Part shown: positions 18,370 to 27,625 of the stretch, piece after piece
Layout of the letters: each line of letters opens with the position of its first letter
Position numbering within the stretch: the first letter of the stretch is position 1
Source: Pseudomonas putida W15Oct28
GTDB lineage: Bacteria; Pseudomonadota; Gammaproteobacteria; Pseudomonadales; Pseudomonadaceae
DNA: 64,000 nt
Direction of reading: 5' to 3'
Assembly (NCBI RefSeq): GCF_000708715.2
Contig: NZ_JENB01000012.1
Span: 1 to 64,000 of the forward strand
Notes under the pieces: generated by a model
What the model was told of the DNA's origin: nothing
What the model saw: only the letters and a program-made list of their open reading frames with translations
Databases searched by the model: none
Position numbers and translations under genes: made by a program

Positions 18370-18473
18370 ACGTCATTTCCATGATGAACCTCCCTGAATC
18401 AGACTGTGCGCCGAACGCCCGTGCAGTCGAGCACCCGGGCCAGGTTCATCGACGCTGCCAAGGAGAAGCCCCC

Positions 18474-19142
18474 GTGGTTGAACGTATCTTGTATGTGTGC
18501 GCCTCACCCAGAGCAGAGCGGTCCGTTTCCGCTCAGATTGCCGACGTGTTCCTGGCGGCGTTGGCCGAGCGCAAAGCGGTGGAGATTGACCGCCTCAACC
18601 CTTGGGAATACGAACTTCCCGAAGTAGATGGTGCCTTGCTTGCAGCGAAATACGCAGGGCTTGACGATGCGCCGCTGTCAACCGCACAGGCTGCAGCATG
18701 GCAACAGATCAGGACGCTCGCCGAACGGTTCCACAGGGCAGATACCTTGGTGTTCAGCACACCGCTGTGGAATTTCGGCATCCCGTACAAGCTCAAGCAC
18801 CTGATCGACGCAATATCGCACAAAGGCGTGTTGTTCACCTTCGACGAGCAAGGGTTGAACGGCATGCTGGACGGCCGCCGGGCAATTGCCATCTACACCC
18901 GTGGTCTGGGGTATGGGCCCGATTCCCAGACACCCGACCAGGCTTTTGGCCTGGAGAAACCCTTCTTCGATACGTGGTTGCGCTTCGTCGGGATCAACCA
19001 GGTACACAGCGTCGTGGTCGAACACACGCTTGGCCCTGCGGGCGCCAGCATCCGTGCAAGCGCGATTGAAGAAGTGACCTTGCTGGCGCAGAGCATCGAT
19101 CAGCAAGCGGCCCGGACCATCATCGTGGGCCGCAGTGGCTGA
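18474..19142 (+). CDS. FMN-dependent NADH:quinone oxidoreductase / azoreductase family protein
   Basis: This 222-residue flavodoxin-2 fold protein resembles AzoR-type NAD(P)H dehydrogenases. The FMN phosphate loop is CASPRAERSVSAQI, the PLWNFGIP segment contacts flavin, and YTRGLGYG is the second flavin loop. It would reduce quinones or azo compounds by two-electron transfer in the cytoplasm. The start is taken as GTG 18474, because AAGGAG lies about 9 bases upstream and the fold begins there; an in-frame ATG at 18381 would add 31 residues without homology. It is divergent from a LysR regulator. Confidence 0.82.
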   Translation: MVERILYVCASPRAERSVSAQIADVFLAALAERKAVEIDRLNPWEYELPEVDGALLAAKYAGLDDAPLSTAQAAAWQQIRTLAERFHRADTLVFSTPLWNFGIPYKLKHLIDAISHKGVLFTFDEQGLNGMLDGRRAIAIYTRGLGYGPDSQTPDQAFGLEKPFFDTWLRFVGINQVHSVVVEHTLGPAGASIRASAIEEVTLLAQSIDQQAARTIIVGRSG

Positions 19143-19151
19143 CAGGCCTCG

Positions 19152-20207
19152 TTACTGGATCTGCTCCGGCGTCACGATCACCCAGTTCTTGTCCGCCGTC
19201 ACCGGCAACCCTTCCTTGGCCTGCGCCGCTGCATTCCTGGTAATCATCCCGTTGAGCTGGTCCATGTACTTGGCCTTGCGGTTTATCCACAGGTGGATGC
19301 CACCTTTGCCCACATCCACCCCGTGGAACTGCATGTAGCCATCGCTGGTCGGCGTGTCGCCGCCCACCAGCACCGGCTTCTTCCATTCATCGATGTAAGT
19401 CAGTATCGCCGCCTGCTTGCCGGCCATCCAGGTAGCCGGGGTCCACAGGTACGGGGTCAGCTCCAGCCCTTCATTGGCCTTGGCATCATAGTGCCCGGCA
19501 CTGATCTGCTTGCGTGCCGTGGTCAGTTGCCCATTGCTGCGGTCCTTTAGCAGCAGGCTCACGCCAATCACGTTCTGCGGCTTCACGTTGTAGCCGTACC
19601 TGGGGTCCGAAGCGACCATGCGCACCAGCTCTTCGGAGGCCGCCGAAATCACGTACACCTCGATGCCATTCTCCATCAGCTTGTTGTACAGCTCGGCCTG
19701 GCCCTGGAAGACCTTGGGCGGCTGTACCTCGATGGTCTTGACCTGCTCGCCTTCGTAATACGTACTGGGGATCGGCTTGGTAGAAGCCATCAGCTCATCC
19801 ACCTGCACCTTCAACTCCTTCAGGGTAAAACCCGAGAACACCTGGGCCACCCACGGGTAGCAGACCATGTCGTCGACTTCGCACAACCGGTAGTAGTAGC
19901 TGAACAGGCTTTCCTTGTGCTCGGCAGTGTCCTTGAACGGCATCAGCTTCAGCGAAGGGTCAAGCTTGTCGCGGCTCAGCAGGCCCTTGTTTTCCATGAA
20001 CGGCAGCAGGGCTTCTTCCAGGTCATAGCGGTAGCTGGTGTTGTCCATGTCGAACACCGCGTAGTTACCCTTGTTGGCATTGGCAGCGATCATGCTGTCG
20101 AGCTGCCTGGCGGCCTCGGCGGGCCAATGTTTAAGCTCGGTGGCGAAGGTTTCGATACTGAACAGCAGGGACAGGCCGATGGCGGCGGCTTTCACAGCGA
20201 CTTTCAT
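19152..20207 (-). CDS. pchP: Periplasmic phosphorylcholine phosphatase PchP
   Basis: PchP releases phosphate from phosphorylcholine outside the cytoplasm, working with phospholipase C to obtain choline. The 351-residue HAD-fold protein has a signal peptide ending after Ala22. Counting from there, all catalytic residues described for P. aeruginosa PchP fall in the same place: D31/D33 (here D53-M-D55-NT), S166 (S188-AA), K242 (K264) and G261-D262 (G283-D284-TP) with D267 (D289). That register match makes the assignment strong. The enzyme is Mg2+ or Zn2+ dependent in the studied orthologue. It is transcribed alone, tail to tail with the azoreductase gene. Confidence 0.93.
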   Translation of the reverse strand: MKVAVKAAAIGLSLLFSIETFATELKHWPAEAARQLDSMIAANANKGNYAVFDMDNTSYRYDLEEALLPFMENKGLLSRDKLDPSLKLMPFKDTAEHKESLFSYYYRLCEVDDMVCYPWVAQVFSGFTLKELKVQVDELMASTKPIPSTYYEGEQVKTIEVQPPKVFQGQAELYNKLMENGIEVYVISAASEELVRMVASDPRYGYNVKPQNVIGVSLLLKDRSNGQLTTARKQISAGHYDAKANEGLELTPYLWTPATWMAGKQAAILTYIDEWKKPVLVGGDTPTSDGYMQFHGVDVGKGGIHLWINRKAKYMDQLNGMITRNAAAQAKEGLPVTADKNWVIVTPEQIQ

Positions 20208-20324
20208 GTACGAATCTCCTGAAATGACCCAGAAACGCTAGTGCAACAATCCCCACTGCCAACCCTCGATAACGACCTCCATGCAGCCGCAAACGCCGCG
20301 TTCATTGCAATCTGCGACACTTCG

Positions 20325-20365
20325 TTATTCCATAAACGACTATGCAAATTCCATTTGGGTATAAA
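20325..20365 (+). promoter_or_regulatory. Promoter region of cystine symporter with TTATTCCATAA motif
   Basis: TTATTCCATAA (20325-20335) sits just upstream of where a -35 box would fall, and TATAAA (20360-20365) is a good -10 box. A poor -35 plus an upstream box suggests an activator-dependent promoter. A close copy of the box (TTATTCCGTAA) occurs upstream of the metQ-like gene (62685-62695). CysB or another sulfur regulator is an inference. Confidence 0.45.
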
Positions 20366-20451
20366 TTCGTTTGTTTTCAGGCTGTTAGCATTTCCGTTCG
20401 CAATCGCTCACAGAGGCGATGCCACTTCTGCTTTTTTCTGCTGGAGCTTCA

Positions 20452-21843
20452 ATGAACCTGCCGCTGTCTCTTAACCTGCTGGCGTTCCTGGCCCTGTTGC
20501 TGGGCCTGGCACAAACCCGCCGCACTGACTGGAGCCTGGCCAAGAAGGTACTGCTGGGCCTGGTGCTTGGCGTCGTCTTCGGCCTGGCCCTGCACACGAT
20601 CTACGGCGCTGGCCACCCCGTGCTCAAGGCCACCATCGCCTGGCTCGACCTGGTCGGCAACGGCTATGTCGGCCTGCTGCAGATGATCGTCATGCCGCTG
20701 ATCTTCGCCTCGATCCTCAGTGCCGTGGCGCGCCTGCACAATGCCTCGTCGCTGGGCCGCATCAGCGTGCTGAGCATCGGCACCCTGCTGCTGACCACCG
20801 CCATTGCCGCGCTGATCGGCATCGTGCTGACCAACCTGTTCGGCCTGAGTGCCGAAGGCCTGGTCGCCGGTGTGCAGGAAAGCGCCCGCATGCAGGTTAT
20901 CCACAGCGACTACGCCGGCAAGGTCGCCGACCTCAACATCCCGCAGCTGCTGCTGTCGTTCATCCCCAGCAACCCGGTGGGTGACCTGGCGCGGGCCAAG
21001 CCGACGTCGATCATCAGCGTGGTGATCTTCGCCGTGTTCGTCGGCCTGGCCGCACTGCAGCTGATCAAGGACGATGCCGAGAAAGGCGAGCGCGCCCTGT
21101 CGGCCATCGACACCCTGCAAGCCTGGGTGATGCGCCTGGTACGTGTGGTGATGAAACTGACCCCGTATGGCGTGCTGGCGTTGATGACCAAGGTGGTTGC
21201 CAGTTCGAACATGGAAGACATCCTCAAGCTGGGCAGCTTCGTGGTGGTGTCGTACCTGGGCCTGGGGCTGATGTTCGTGGTACATGCCCTCATCCTGGCT
21301 GCGACCGGTGTGAGCCCGCTGCGTTTCTTCCGCAAGGTGTGGCCGGTGCTGACCTTCGCCTTCACCAGCCGTTCCAGCGCCGCCAGCATTCCGCTGAACA
21401 TCGAAGCGCAAACCCGCCGCCTGGGTGTGCCGCAGTCGATTGCCAGCTTCAGCGCATCGTTCGGCACCACCATTGGCCAGAACGGCTGCGCCGGGCTCTA
21501 TCCCGCCATGCTGGCGGTGATGGTGGCACCGGCGGTGGGCATCGACACCTTCGACCCGCTGTGGATCGCTACCCTGGTGGCCATCGTCACCTTGAGTTCG
21601 GCAGGGGTTGCCGGCGTGGGCGGCGGTGCCACCTTTGCCGCGCTGATCGTGCTGCCGGCCATGGGCTTGCCGGTGGAGCTGGTGGCGTTGCTGATTTCGG
21701 TGGAGCCGCTGATCGACATGGGGCGTACGGCGCTGAACGTGAACGGTTCGATGACCGCGGGCGTGGTGACCAGCCAGTTGTTGAAAGAGACTGACAAGGA
21801 TGTGCTGGCTGGCGATGAACATGCCGAATTGAGCCATACCTGA
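20452..21843 (+). CDS. tcyP: L-cystine symporter (dicarboxylate/amino acid:cation symporter family)
   Basis: This 463-residue, multi-helix DAACS-family carrier resembles TcyP/YdjN, the sodium-coupled L-cystine importers. Signatures include the [19 protein letters not shown] hairpin, the cation-site region [20 protein letters not shown] and [20 protein letters not shown]. It would import L-cystine as a sulfur source across the inner membrane. The ATG at 20452 has GGAG 8 bases upstream and is preferred over the upstream in-frame start. The upstream motif shared with metQ supports a sulfur role. Confidence 0.88.
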   Translation: MNLPLSLNLLAFLALLLGLAQTRRTDWSLAKKVLLGLVLGVVFGLALHTIYGAGHPVLKATIAWLDLVGNGYVGLLQMIVMPLIFASILSAVARLHNASSLGRISVLSIGTLLLTTAIAALIGIVLTNLFGLSAEGLVAGVQESARMQVIHSDYAGKVADLNIPQLLLSFIPSNPVGDLARAKPTSIISVVIFAVFVGLAALQLIKDDAEKGERALSAIDTLQAWVMRLVRVVMKLTPYGVLALMTKVVASSNMEDILKLGSFVVVSYLGLGLMFVVHALILAATGVSPLRFFRKVWPVLTFAFTSRSSAASIPLNIEAQTRRLGVPQSIASFSASFGTTIGQNGCAGLYPAMLAVMVAPAVGIDTFDPLWIATLVAIVTLSSAGVAGVGGGATFAALIVLPAMGLPVELVALLISVEPLIDMGRTALNVNGSMTAGVVTSQLLKETDKDVLAGDEHAELSHT

Positions 21844-21892
21844 CGGATTGCCGGGGGCGCTTCGCGCCCCATTCCGACCGGTCCGGCGCCCC

Positions 21893-21950
21893 GGCAAGGC
21901 CGCTCCCACAATGGTCCTGCGTATGCCGATCAATGTGGGAGCGGCCTTGC
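21893..21950. repeat. Short REP doublet, GGAGCGGCC class
   Basis: GCAAGGCCGCTCCCACA (21894-21910) faces TGTGGGAGCGGCCTTGC (21934-21950) across 23 bases, after the cystine symporter stop. A CGCTTCGCG hairpin lies just before it at 21857-21870. Confidence 0.7.
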
Positions 21951-22074
21951 GTCGCGATGGGCTGCAACAAGGATTCAATATCCGGTAACGCAAAGGCACG
22001 GCAACCCACGCGTGGCCGACGTGGGCTTCGCTATAATGCTGGGCGGTCCTTGTAATGCGCCCGAAGGATACACC

Positions 22075-22296
22075 ATGCCCCAGTACGACATGACTCAGGC
22101 CGAAGCCGAAAAACTCCGCATTGAGGTGGCCAAGATCCGCGTCGAGGTCGACAAACTGATTGCCGAGACGCGCAAGCTGAATGCCGAAGCCGTAAAGATG
22201 ACCCGCGAAACCTTCTGGTACCCAGTTGCCATCGCCGTCGGTTTCGTCACCACAGTAGCGACGGTCACCGCACTGATCATCAAGCTGCTCACCTGA
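22075..22296 (+). CDS. Small single-span membrane protein
   Basis: This is a 73-residue protein of unknown function. Residues about 5-48 form a charged amphipathic helix or coiled coil with repeating EAEKLRIEVAKIRVEVDKL heptads. One C-terminal transmembrane helix follows (YPVAIAVGFVTTVATVTALIIKLL). GAAGGA lies 7 bases before the ATG at 22075. The layout (cytoplasmic coiled coil, C-terminal anchor) suggests an oligomeric membrane adaptor, but no function can be assigned. It stands between two REP elements. Confidence 0.75.
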   Translation: MPQYDMTQAEAEKLRIEVAKIRVEVDKLIAETRKLNAEAVKMTRETFWYPVAIAVGFVTTVATVTALIIKLLT

Positions 22297-22341
22297 GCAC
22301 CACCGCACATGTGGGACCAACTGCCTTGCGCTGCTTGCGCT

Positions 22342-22434
22342 GGCCCTATCGCCGGCAAGCCAGCTCCCACAAGATCACCACAAGCCTTGAGACCTGCGCA
22401 TTACCTGTGGGAGCTGGCTTGCCGGCGAAAGGGC
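22342..22434. repeat. REP doublet, GGAGCTGGC variant
   Basis: GCCCTATCGCCGGCAAGCCAGCTCCCACA faces TGTGGGAGCTGGCTTGCCGGCGAAAGGGC. It lies between the small membrane protein and the convergent folA gene. Confidence 0.78.
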
Positions 22435-22455
22435 TGCAAAGCAGCCCCGGCAATC

Positions 22456-22971
22456 TCAAACCTTGTCCCAAACCTCGAAGTGATAAACAGGCTTGCCTTC
22501 CTCAGCCTGCGCCTCACTCGACTCCAGCTTCCAATGCCCCTCATCAAACGCAGGGAACCAGGCATCCCCTTCCGGCGCCATTTCCACCCGCGTCAGGTAC
22601 ATACGGCTGACCAGCCCTTTCTCCAGCGCCTGCCCATACAGCTGCGCCCCGCCAATCAGCATCAGCTCTTCAACGCCCTGCTCGCGCGCCCACTGCTCGG
22701 CCCGCACCAGCGCTTCTTCAAGCGACGCGAACACCTCGGCACCCGCCAGTTCAAGCCCCGGTTGGCGGCTGACGACGAGATTCAACCGCCCAGGCAGCGG
22801 CCGCCCCAGCGAGTCCCAGGTCTTGCGCCCCATGATGATCGGCTTGCCCAGGGTGGTGGCCTTGAAGTACTTGAAATCCCCCGGCAAGTGCCAGGGCATG
22901 GAATTGTCGATGCCGATCACGCGGTTCTCGGCGTAAGCCGCGATCAGGCTGAGGGGGAGTGATGTATTCAT
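22456..22971 (-). CDS. folA: Dihydrofolate reductase FolA
   Basis: FolA reduces dihydrofolate to tetrahydrofolate with NADPH. The 171-residue protein has ENRVIGIDNSMPWHLPGDFK with the catalytic acid at D32, the NADPH loop IMGRKTWDSLGRPLPGR and the LMLIGGAQLYGQAL motif. The start at 22971 (MNTSLPLSLIAAYAENRVIG) fits the family. ThyA, which generates dihydrofolate, is 12 kb away in this window. Confidence 0.96.
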   Translation of the reverse strand: MNTSLPLSLIAAYAENRVIGIDNSMPWHLPGDFKYFKATTLGKPIIMGRKTWDSLGRPLPGRLNLVVSRQPGLELAGAEVFASLEEALVRAEQWAREQGVEELMLIGGAQLYGQALEKGLVSRMYLTRVEMAPEGDAWFPAFDEGHWKLESSEAQAEEGKPVYHFEVWDKV

Positions 22972-23037
22972 GCCAGCGAGGATAGCACCGGGCGTGTGGG
23001 TTATGCTTCTGCCCTGACCTGTGCAATGGAAGACCTT

Positions 23038-24417
23038 GTGACTGGACCGACTCCACTGGACAAGCGCTGGCTCACCGAAGCGGTACGCCTGCGCGAGGAA
23101 CATGCCGGCCCCCTGGAAGACCAGGAAGCCAACCGTCGCGCCCGCCAGTCGGGCGGCGACCTGACGGCCCGCATCGAAACCCGTGCGCTGTTCCTGGCCG
23201 AACGCGATGGCATGAGCACCGCCCTGCGCCACTGGAAGCAGGGCGCACGCCTGGCGCTGCTGGCCTTGCTGCTGATAGCCGTGCTCAGCGGCGCAGGCCT
23301 GGCCCTGGCCGCCCTGGGCGACGGGCAGCGGCCGGTTAACGTGTTCTGGGCCCTGGGCAGCCTGCTCGGGCTGAACCTGCTGATGCTGCTGGGCTGGGCC
23401 ATCGGTTTTGCCGTAAGCGGCGAGCATGGCGCGGGGCTGGGCCGGCTGTGGCTATGGCTTAGCGAACGCTTTGCCCGCGATGCCAAGGCCGCACACCTGG
23501 CACCTGCGCTGCTGGTGCTGCTGCAACGCCAGCGCCTCAACCGCTGGCTGCTCGGGCTTCTGGTGCATGGCCTGTGGCTGCTGGCGATGCTCACCGCCCT
23601 GGGCATGCTGCTGGCCTTGCTGGCGACCCGGCGCTATGGCTTTGTCTGGGAAACCACGCTGCTTGCCGCCGACCCGTTCATCCACCTGACCCAAGCCCTG
23701 GGCGCCCTGCCTTCGCTACTGGGCTTTGCCGTGCCTGACGAAGCCATGATCCGCGCCAGCGGCGACACCCTGCCGGCCCTGGAGCAAGCCCGGCAGGCCT
23801 GGGCCAGCTGGTTGCTCGGGGTGGTGCTGGTGTATGGCCTGTTACCCCGCTTGCTGCTGGCCGCACTGTGCCTGTGGCGCTGGCGCCAGGGCCGCGAGCG
23901 CCTGGCACTGGACCTGAGCCTGCCCGGCTACGCGCAACTGCGTGAGGCACTGATGCCACGCAGCGAACGCATCGGCGTGCAGGACGTCGCCCCCGAGGCC
24001 CTGCCGCAGTTTGCCGCCGGCCAGCTGGAAAGCGGCAGCAGCGGTGCCCTGCTGGTCGGCCTGGAGCTGGACGACCAGCGCCCCTGGCCACCCGCCCTGC
24101 CGAAAAGCGTGATCGATGCCGGCGTGCTCGACAGCCGCGAATCGCGCAACCGGCTGCTCGAACAACTCAACCGCTTCCCGCCGGCACGCCTGGCCATCGC
24201 CTGCGACCCCCGGCGCTCGCCCGACCGCGGCAGCCTGGCACTGCTCGCCGAACTGGCGCGCAATGCCGGCGCAACCCGTATCTGGCTACTGCAGGCCGCA
24301 CCCGGCCAGGCCCTCGATGCCCAGCGCCTGGGCGATTGGCACGAAGCCCTTGACCGCCTTGGCCTGCAGCATGCCGACACCTCACCGCTGACCTGGCTGG
24401 AGCATGGCCATGACTGA
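23038..24417 (+). CDS. DUF2868 membrane protein
   Basis: This is a protein of 459 residues with a DUF2868-type layout: a charged N terminus (PLDKRWLTEAVRLREEHAGPL), about five hydrophobic helices between residues 70 and 300, and a soluble C-terminal domain rich in Arg, Leu and Ala. Function is unknown. GTG 23038 is chosen because TGGAAG precedes it; ATG 23026 adds four residues. Its end overlaps the GTPase start by 14 bases. DUF2868 and DUF3482 genes are found as pairs, so the two probably form a membrane-GTPase module. Confidence 0.78.
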   Translation: MTGPTPLDKRWLTEAVRLREEHAGPLEDQEANRRARQSGGDLTARIETRALFLAERDGMSTALRHWKQGARLALLALLLIAVLSGAGLALAALGDGQRPVNVFWALGSLLGLNLLMLLGWAIGFAVSGEHGAGLGRLWLWLSERFARDAKAAHLAPALLVLLQRQRLNRWLLGLLVHGLWLLAMLTALGMLLALLATRRYGFVWETTLLAADPFIHLTQALGALPSLLGFAVPDEAMIRASGDTLPALEQARQAWASWLLGVVLVYGLLPRLLLAALCLWRWRQGRERLALDLSLPGYAQLREALMPRSERIGVQDVAPEALPQFAAGQLESGSSGALLVGLELDDQRPWPPALPKSVIDAGVLDSRESRNRLLEQLNRFPPARLAIACDPRRSPDRGSLALLAELARNAGATRIWLLQAAPGQALDAQRLGDWHEALDRLGLQHADTSPLTWLEHGHD

Positions 24418-25774
24418 GCCACTGAAACTGGCCGTGGTCGGCCATACCAACGTCGGCAAGACCTCGCTGCTGCGCACGCTGACCCGAGACGTCGGCTTTG
24501 GCGAAGTGTCCCACCGCCCCAGCACTACCCGCCATGTAGAAGGTGCGCGCTTGTCGGTGGACGGCGAACCCTTGCTGGAGCTGTACGACACCCCGGGCCT
24601 GGAAGACGCCATCGCCCTGCTCGACTACCTCGAACGCCTGGAGCGCCCGGGCGAGCGCCTGGACGGCCCGGCCCGCCTGGAGCGCTTTCTGCAGGGCAGC
24701 GAAGCGCGCCAGCGGTTCGAGCAGGAGGCCAAGGTGCTGCGCCAGTTGCTGGCCAGCAATGCCGGCCTGTACGTGATCGACGCGCGCGAGCCGGTGCTGG
24801 CCAAATACCGCGATGAACTGGAGGTGCTGGCCAGCTGTGGCAAGCCGTTGCTGCCGGTGCTCAACTTCGTCGCCAGCCACCAGCACCGCGAGCCGCAATG
24901 GCGTGAAGCCCTTGCCCGGCTTGGGCTTCACGCGTTGGTGCGGTTCGACAGCGTGGCCCCGCCCGAGGATGGCGAGCGCCGTTTATACGAGAGCCTGGCC
25001 CTGCTGCTTGAGGATGCCCGCCCGGCCCTGCAGCGGCTGATCGACGACCAGCAGGCACAGCGCCTGGCCCGCCAGCACAGTGGCAAACGGCTGATTGCCG
25101 AGTTGCTGCTGGACTGCGCCGCCTGCCGGCGTAGCGTCGAGGCCGAGCCAGCGGCCGAAGCCAAGGCCATAGAGGCGCTGCGCCAGGACATACGCCAACG
25201 TGAACAGCGTTGCGTCGAAGCCTTGCTCAAGCTGTATGCCTTCCGCCGTGAAGATGCCCATGCCAGCGACCTGCCGTTGCTCAATGGCCGCTGGGGTGAT
25301 GACCTGTTCAATCCTGAAACCTTGAAGCTTTTGGGCGTGCGCCTGGGCAGCGGCGTGGCGGCGGGGGCCGCAGCCGGGGCCGGGGTCGACTTACTGGTCG
25401 GCGGGCTTACCCTCGGCGCAGCGGCGCTGGCCGGGGCGATTGCCGGCGGTGCGCTGCAAACGGCGCGTAACTATGGCTCGCGGTTGATGGGCAAGCTCAA
25501 GGGCAAGCGCGAGCTGACCGTAGACGACACGGTATTGCGCCTGCTGGCTTTGCGTCAGCAGCAATTGATGGTGGCGCTGGATAACCGCGGGCATGCGGCG
25601 CAAGACAGCATCAGGCTGGGTGAGCTGGATGAGAAGGCCTGGCGAGAGGGCAAGTTGCCAGAAGCACTGGTCAAGGCGCGGGCGCACCCGCAGTGGTCCA
25701 CGCTCAACCCAGGGGCGAAGCTGAATCAGGCTGAGCGGCAGGAGCAGCTGGAGGCGCTGGTTTCACAATTTTGA
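24404..25774 (+). CDS. DUF3482 family GTPase
   Basis: This 456-residue P-loop GTPase has G1 as GHTNVGKTS (residues 13-21), a likely G2 threonine in PSTTRHVEG and G3 as LYDTPGLED. The usual G4 NKxD is replaced by VLNFVASH, so guanine recognition is atypical. The C-terminal half carries a glycine- and alanine-rich hydrophobic hairpin (GSGVAAGAAAGAGVDLLVGG and AALAGAIAGGAL) that may insert in the membrane, then a DUF3482 helical end. Translation is coupled to the DUF2868 gene by a 14-base overlap. The cellular role is unknown. Confidence 0.82.
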   Translation: MAMTEPLKLAVVGHTNVGKTSLLRTLTRDVGFGEVSHRPSTTRHVEGARLSVDGEPLLELYDTPGLEDAIALLDYLERLERPGERLDGPARLERFLQGSEARQRFEQEAKVLRQLLASNAGLYVIDAREPVLAKYRDELEVLASCGKPLLPVLNFVASHQHREPQWREALARLGLHALVRFDSVAPPEDGERRLYESLALLLEDARPALQRLIDDQQAQRLARQHSGKRLIAELLLDCAACRRSVEAEPAAEAKAIEALRQDIRQREQRCVEALLKLYAFRREDAHASDLPLLNGRWGDDLFNPETLKLLGVRLGSGVAAGAAAGAGVDLLVGGLTLGAAALAGAIAGGALQTARNYGSRLMGKLKGKRELTVDDTVLRLLALRQQQLMVALDNRGHAAQDSIRLGELDEKAWREGKLPEALVKARAHPQWSTLNPGAKLNQAERQEQLEALVSQF

Positions 25775-25786
25775 GTTAGCAGGTCT

Positions 25787-25880
25787 GGCCTCTTCGCGGG
25801 CTCGCCCGCTCCCACAGAGATTGCGCACATTTCAGGAACTGCGCGGTTCCTGTGGGAGCGGGCGAGCCCGCGAAGAGGCC
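25787..25880. repeat. REPIN (REP doublet, TTCGCGGGC class)
   Basis: GGCCTCTTCGCGGGCTCG and its inverted copy enclose a 30-base spacer; 94 bases in all. It lies between the convergent DUF3482 and PhnZ-like genes. Confidence 0.85.
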
Positions 25881-25899
25881 GGCAGAGGCAGCCCATATC

Positions 25900-26448
25900 T
25901 CAAAGCAGTGCCAATGCCCTCTGCTTCAACCCATCCAGATCAACCACCGGCACCCCGACCTCCTTGGCCCTCTCATCCCATTCCCGCATCCGCAAGCTCA
26001 CCTCGAACAGCGGATCCCGCTCGAACGCATCCGCTTCAGCCTCGCTCATCACCCCGCCCTGATATTCCAGGGTCCGCCGGCTCGCCTCACTCAACCGCTG
26101 GTAATACCCTGGCTGGCGCAACGTCAGGTAGCGCTTGGCCTCCACGTGATACTGCACCAGCCGCGCCATGCGCTCACCAAAGCCGCAACGGCGCAAATAC
26201 TCGGCGCCGATGCGTTCATGGCTGACCACGCCGTAACCGCCCATGCTGGCGTCACCGCCACACAGGTGACCGATGTCGTGGAAGAACGCCGCCAGTACCA
26301 CCTCATCGTCGAAGCCTTCGTCCATGGCCAGTTGCGCGGCCTGGGACATGTGTTCGAGCTGGGTGATGGCTTCGCCGATGTAGTCGTCGCTGCCATGGCG
26401 CACGTACAGGGCGAAGGTGCTGTCGATGATCTGTTCTGGATCAGGCAT
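25900..26448 (-). CDS. PhnZ-like HD-domain mixed-valent di-iron oxygenase
   Basis: PhnZ cleaves the C-P bond of 2-amino-1-hydroxyethylphosphonate to glycine and phosphate using O2. This 182-residue protein keeps the active-site set with constant offsets to PhnZ. Tyr23 and Glu26 correspond to Y24/E27. Iron ligands H33, H57-D58, H77, H101 and D158 correspond to H34, H58-D59, H80, H104 and D161, and K105 to K108. It follows an aminoethylphosphonate-type transporter on the same strand, separated by a REPIN. AGGAG lies 10 bases before the ATG. The usual partner PhnY is not in the window. The exact substrate (hydroxy-AEP or another hydroxylated phosphonate) is inference. Confidence 0.83.
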   Translation of the reverse strand: MPDPEQIIDSTFALYVRHGSDDYIGEAITQLEHMSQAAQLAMDEGFDDEVVLAAFFHDIGHLCGGDASMGGYGVVSHERIGAEYLRRCGFGERMARLVQYHVEAKRYLTLRQPGYYQRLSEASRRTLEYQGGVMSEAEADAFERDPLFEVSLRMREWDERAKEVGVPVVDLDGLKQRALALL

Positions 26449-26479
26449 CGGTATCTACTCCTGGCTTGGTAGCGGCGGT

Positions 26480-26573
26480 GGCCCCTTCGCGGGCTCGCCC
26501 GCTCCCACAGGAGCTGCGCACATTTCAGGAACTGCGCTATCCCTGTGGGAGCGGGCATGCCCGCGAAGAGGCC
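26480..26573. repeat. REPIN inside the phosphonate gene cluster
   Basis: GGCCCCTTCGCGGGCTCG faces an inverted copy ending GAAGAGGCC, 94 bases long. It separates the substrate-binding protein gene from the PhnZ-like gene, which are transcribed in the same direction, so it could reduce read-through or stabilise the upstream mRNA. Confidence 0.85.
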
Positions 26574-26581
26574 GGTACAGG

Positions 26582-27607
26582 TTACTGCTGGGCCACCTTC
26601 TCCGACTTGCCGTCATAGCGCTTGCGCCACTCGGCCAGGATCTGGTCACGGTTTTTCGAAGCCCAGGCAAAGTCGTTCTTGATCAGGCGCTGCTCATAGT
26701 CCGCCGGCAGCTCGGTCTGTGGCTTGGCAATGCCCGGCGCGGCCAGCACGGCGAAGTTTTCCTTGTACAGCTCCATGGCCGCCGGGCTGGCCGAGAAATC
26801 AGCCAGGCGCTTGGCCGCATCCGCCTTGGGCGAGCCTTTGATCACAGCAGTCGCCTCGATCTCCCAGCCCAGGCCTTCCTTCGGCAGCACGATGTCCAGC
26901 GGCGCGCCCTGGCGCTTGAGCTGTACGGCCGGGTATTCGAACGAGATACCGATCGGGAACTCCCCCGCTGCCGCCAGCTTGCAAGGCTTGGAGCCTGAAT
27001 GCACATACTGGCCGATGTTCTGGTGCAGCGCGTCCATGTAGGCCCAGCCTTGCGGCTCGCCAAAGGTCTGCAGCCAGGCACTCACGTCAAGAAAGCCAGT
27101 GCCCGACGAGGCCGGGTTCGGCATGACGATCTTGCCCTTGTACTCAGGCTTGGTCAGGTCCTGCCAGCTCACCGGCTTGCTCAGGCCCTGCTTCTCGGCC
27201 TCGATGGTATTGAAGCAGATGGTCGCGGCCCACACGTCCATGCCCACCCAGGCCGGTGGGTTGGCCGCGTCCCGGTAGTTGCCGGAGATCTTGCCCAGGT
27301 CCTTGGGTGCATAGGCTTCGAGCATGCCGTTCTGGTCGAGGATGGCCAGGCTGGACGCCGCCAGGCCCCATACCGCGTCGGCTTGCGGGCGGTCTTTCTC
27401 GGCCAGGAGCTTGGCAGTGATGATGCCGGTGGAATCGCGTACCCACTTGATCTCGATGTCCGGGTTGGCCTTCTCGAAGGCCTGCTTGTAGCTCTTCAGT
27501 TGCTCGGCTTCCAGCGCGGTGTAGACCGTCAGCTGGGTACCCGCGGCCGAAGCCTGCAGGCTGAATACGGCAGAAACGGCAGCGGCAAGTGCAAGGTGCT
27601 TGTACAT
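26582..27607 (-). CDS. ABC transporter substrate-binding protein, 2-aminoethylphosphonate type
   Basis: This is a periplasmic binding protein of 341 residues with a cleavable signal (MYKHLALAAAVSAVFSLQASA). LTVYTALEAEQLKSYKQAFE and WVRDSTGIITAKLLAEKDRPQAD place it in the iron(III)/aminoethylphosphonate-binding family (cluster D). The combination with a single two-domain permease, an ATPase, an AEP-type LysR and a PhnZ-like enzyme favours an aminophosphonate ligand over iron. AAGGAA lies 8 bases before the start. It is last of the three transporter genes, 18 bases after the permease. Confidence 0.85.
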   Translation of the reverse strand: MYKHLALAAAVSAVFSLQASAAGTQLTVYTALEAEQLKSYKQAFEKANPDIEIKWVRDSTGIITAKLLAEKDRPQADAVWGLAASSLAILDQNGMLEAYAPKDLGKISGNYRDAANPPAWVGMDVWAATICFNTIEAEKQGLSKPVSWQDLTKPEYKGKIVMPNPASSGTGFLDVSAWLQTFGEPQGWAYMDALHQNIGQYVHSGSKPCKLAAAGEFPIGISFEYPAVQLKRQGAPLDIVLPKEGLGWEIEATAVIKGSPKADAAKRLADFSASPAAMELYKENFAVLAAPGIAKPQTELPADYEQRLIKNDFAWASKNRDQILAEWRKRYDGKSEKVAQQ

Positions 27608-27625
27608 GGGTAGGTTCCTTACAGG

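Noticed and set aside
20449-22320. 623-codon frame antisense to the cystine symporter
   Set aside because: No recognisable domain, and a composition typical of antisense GC-rich DNA.
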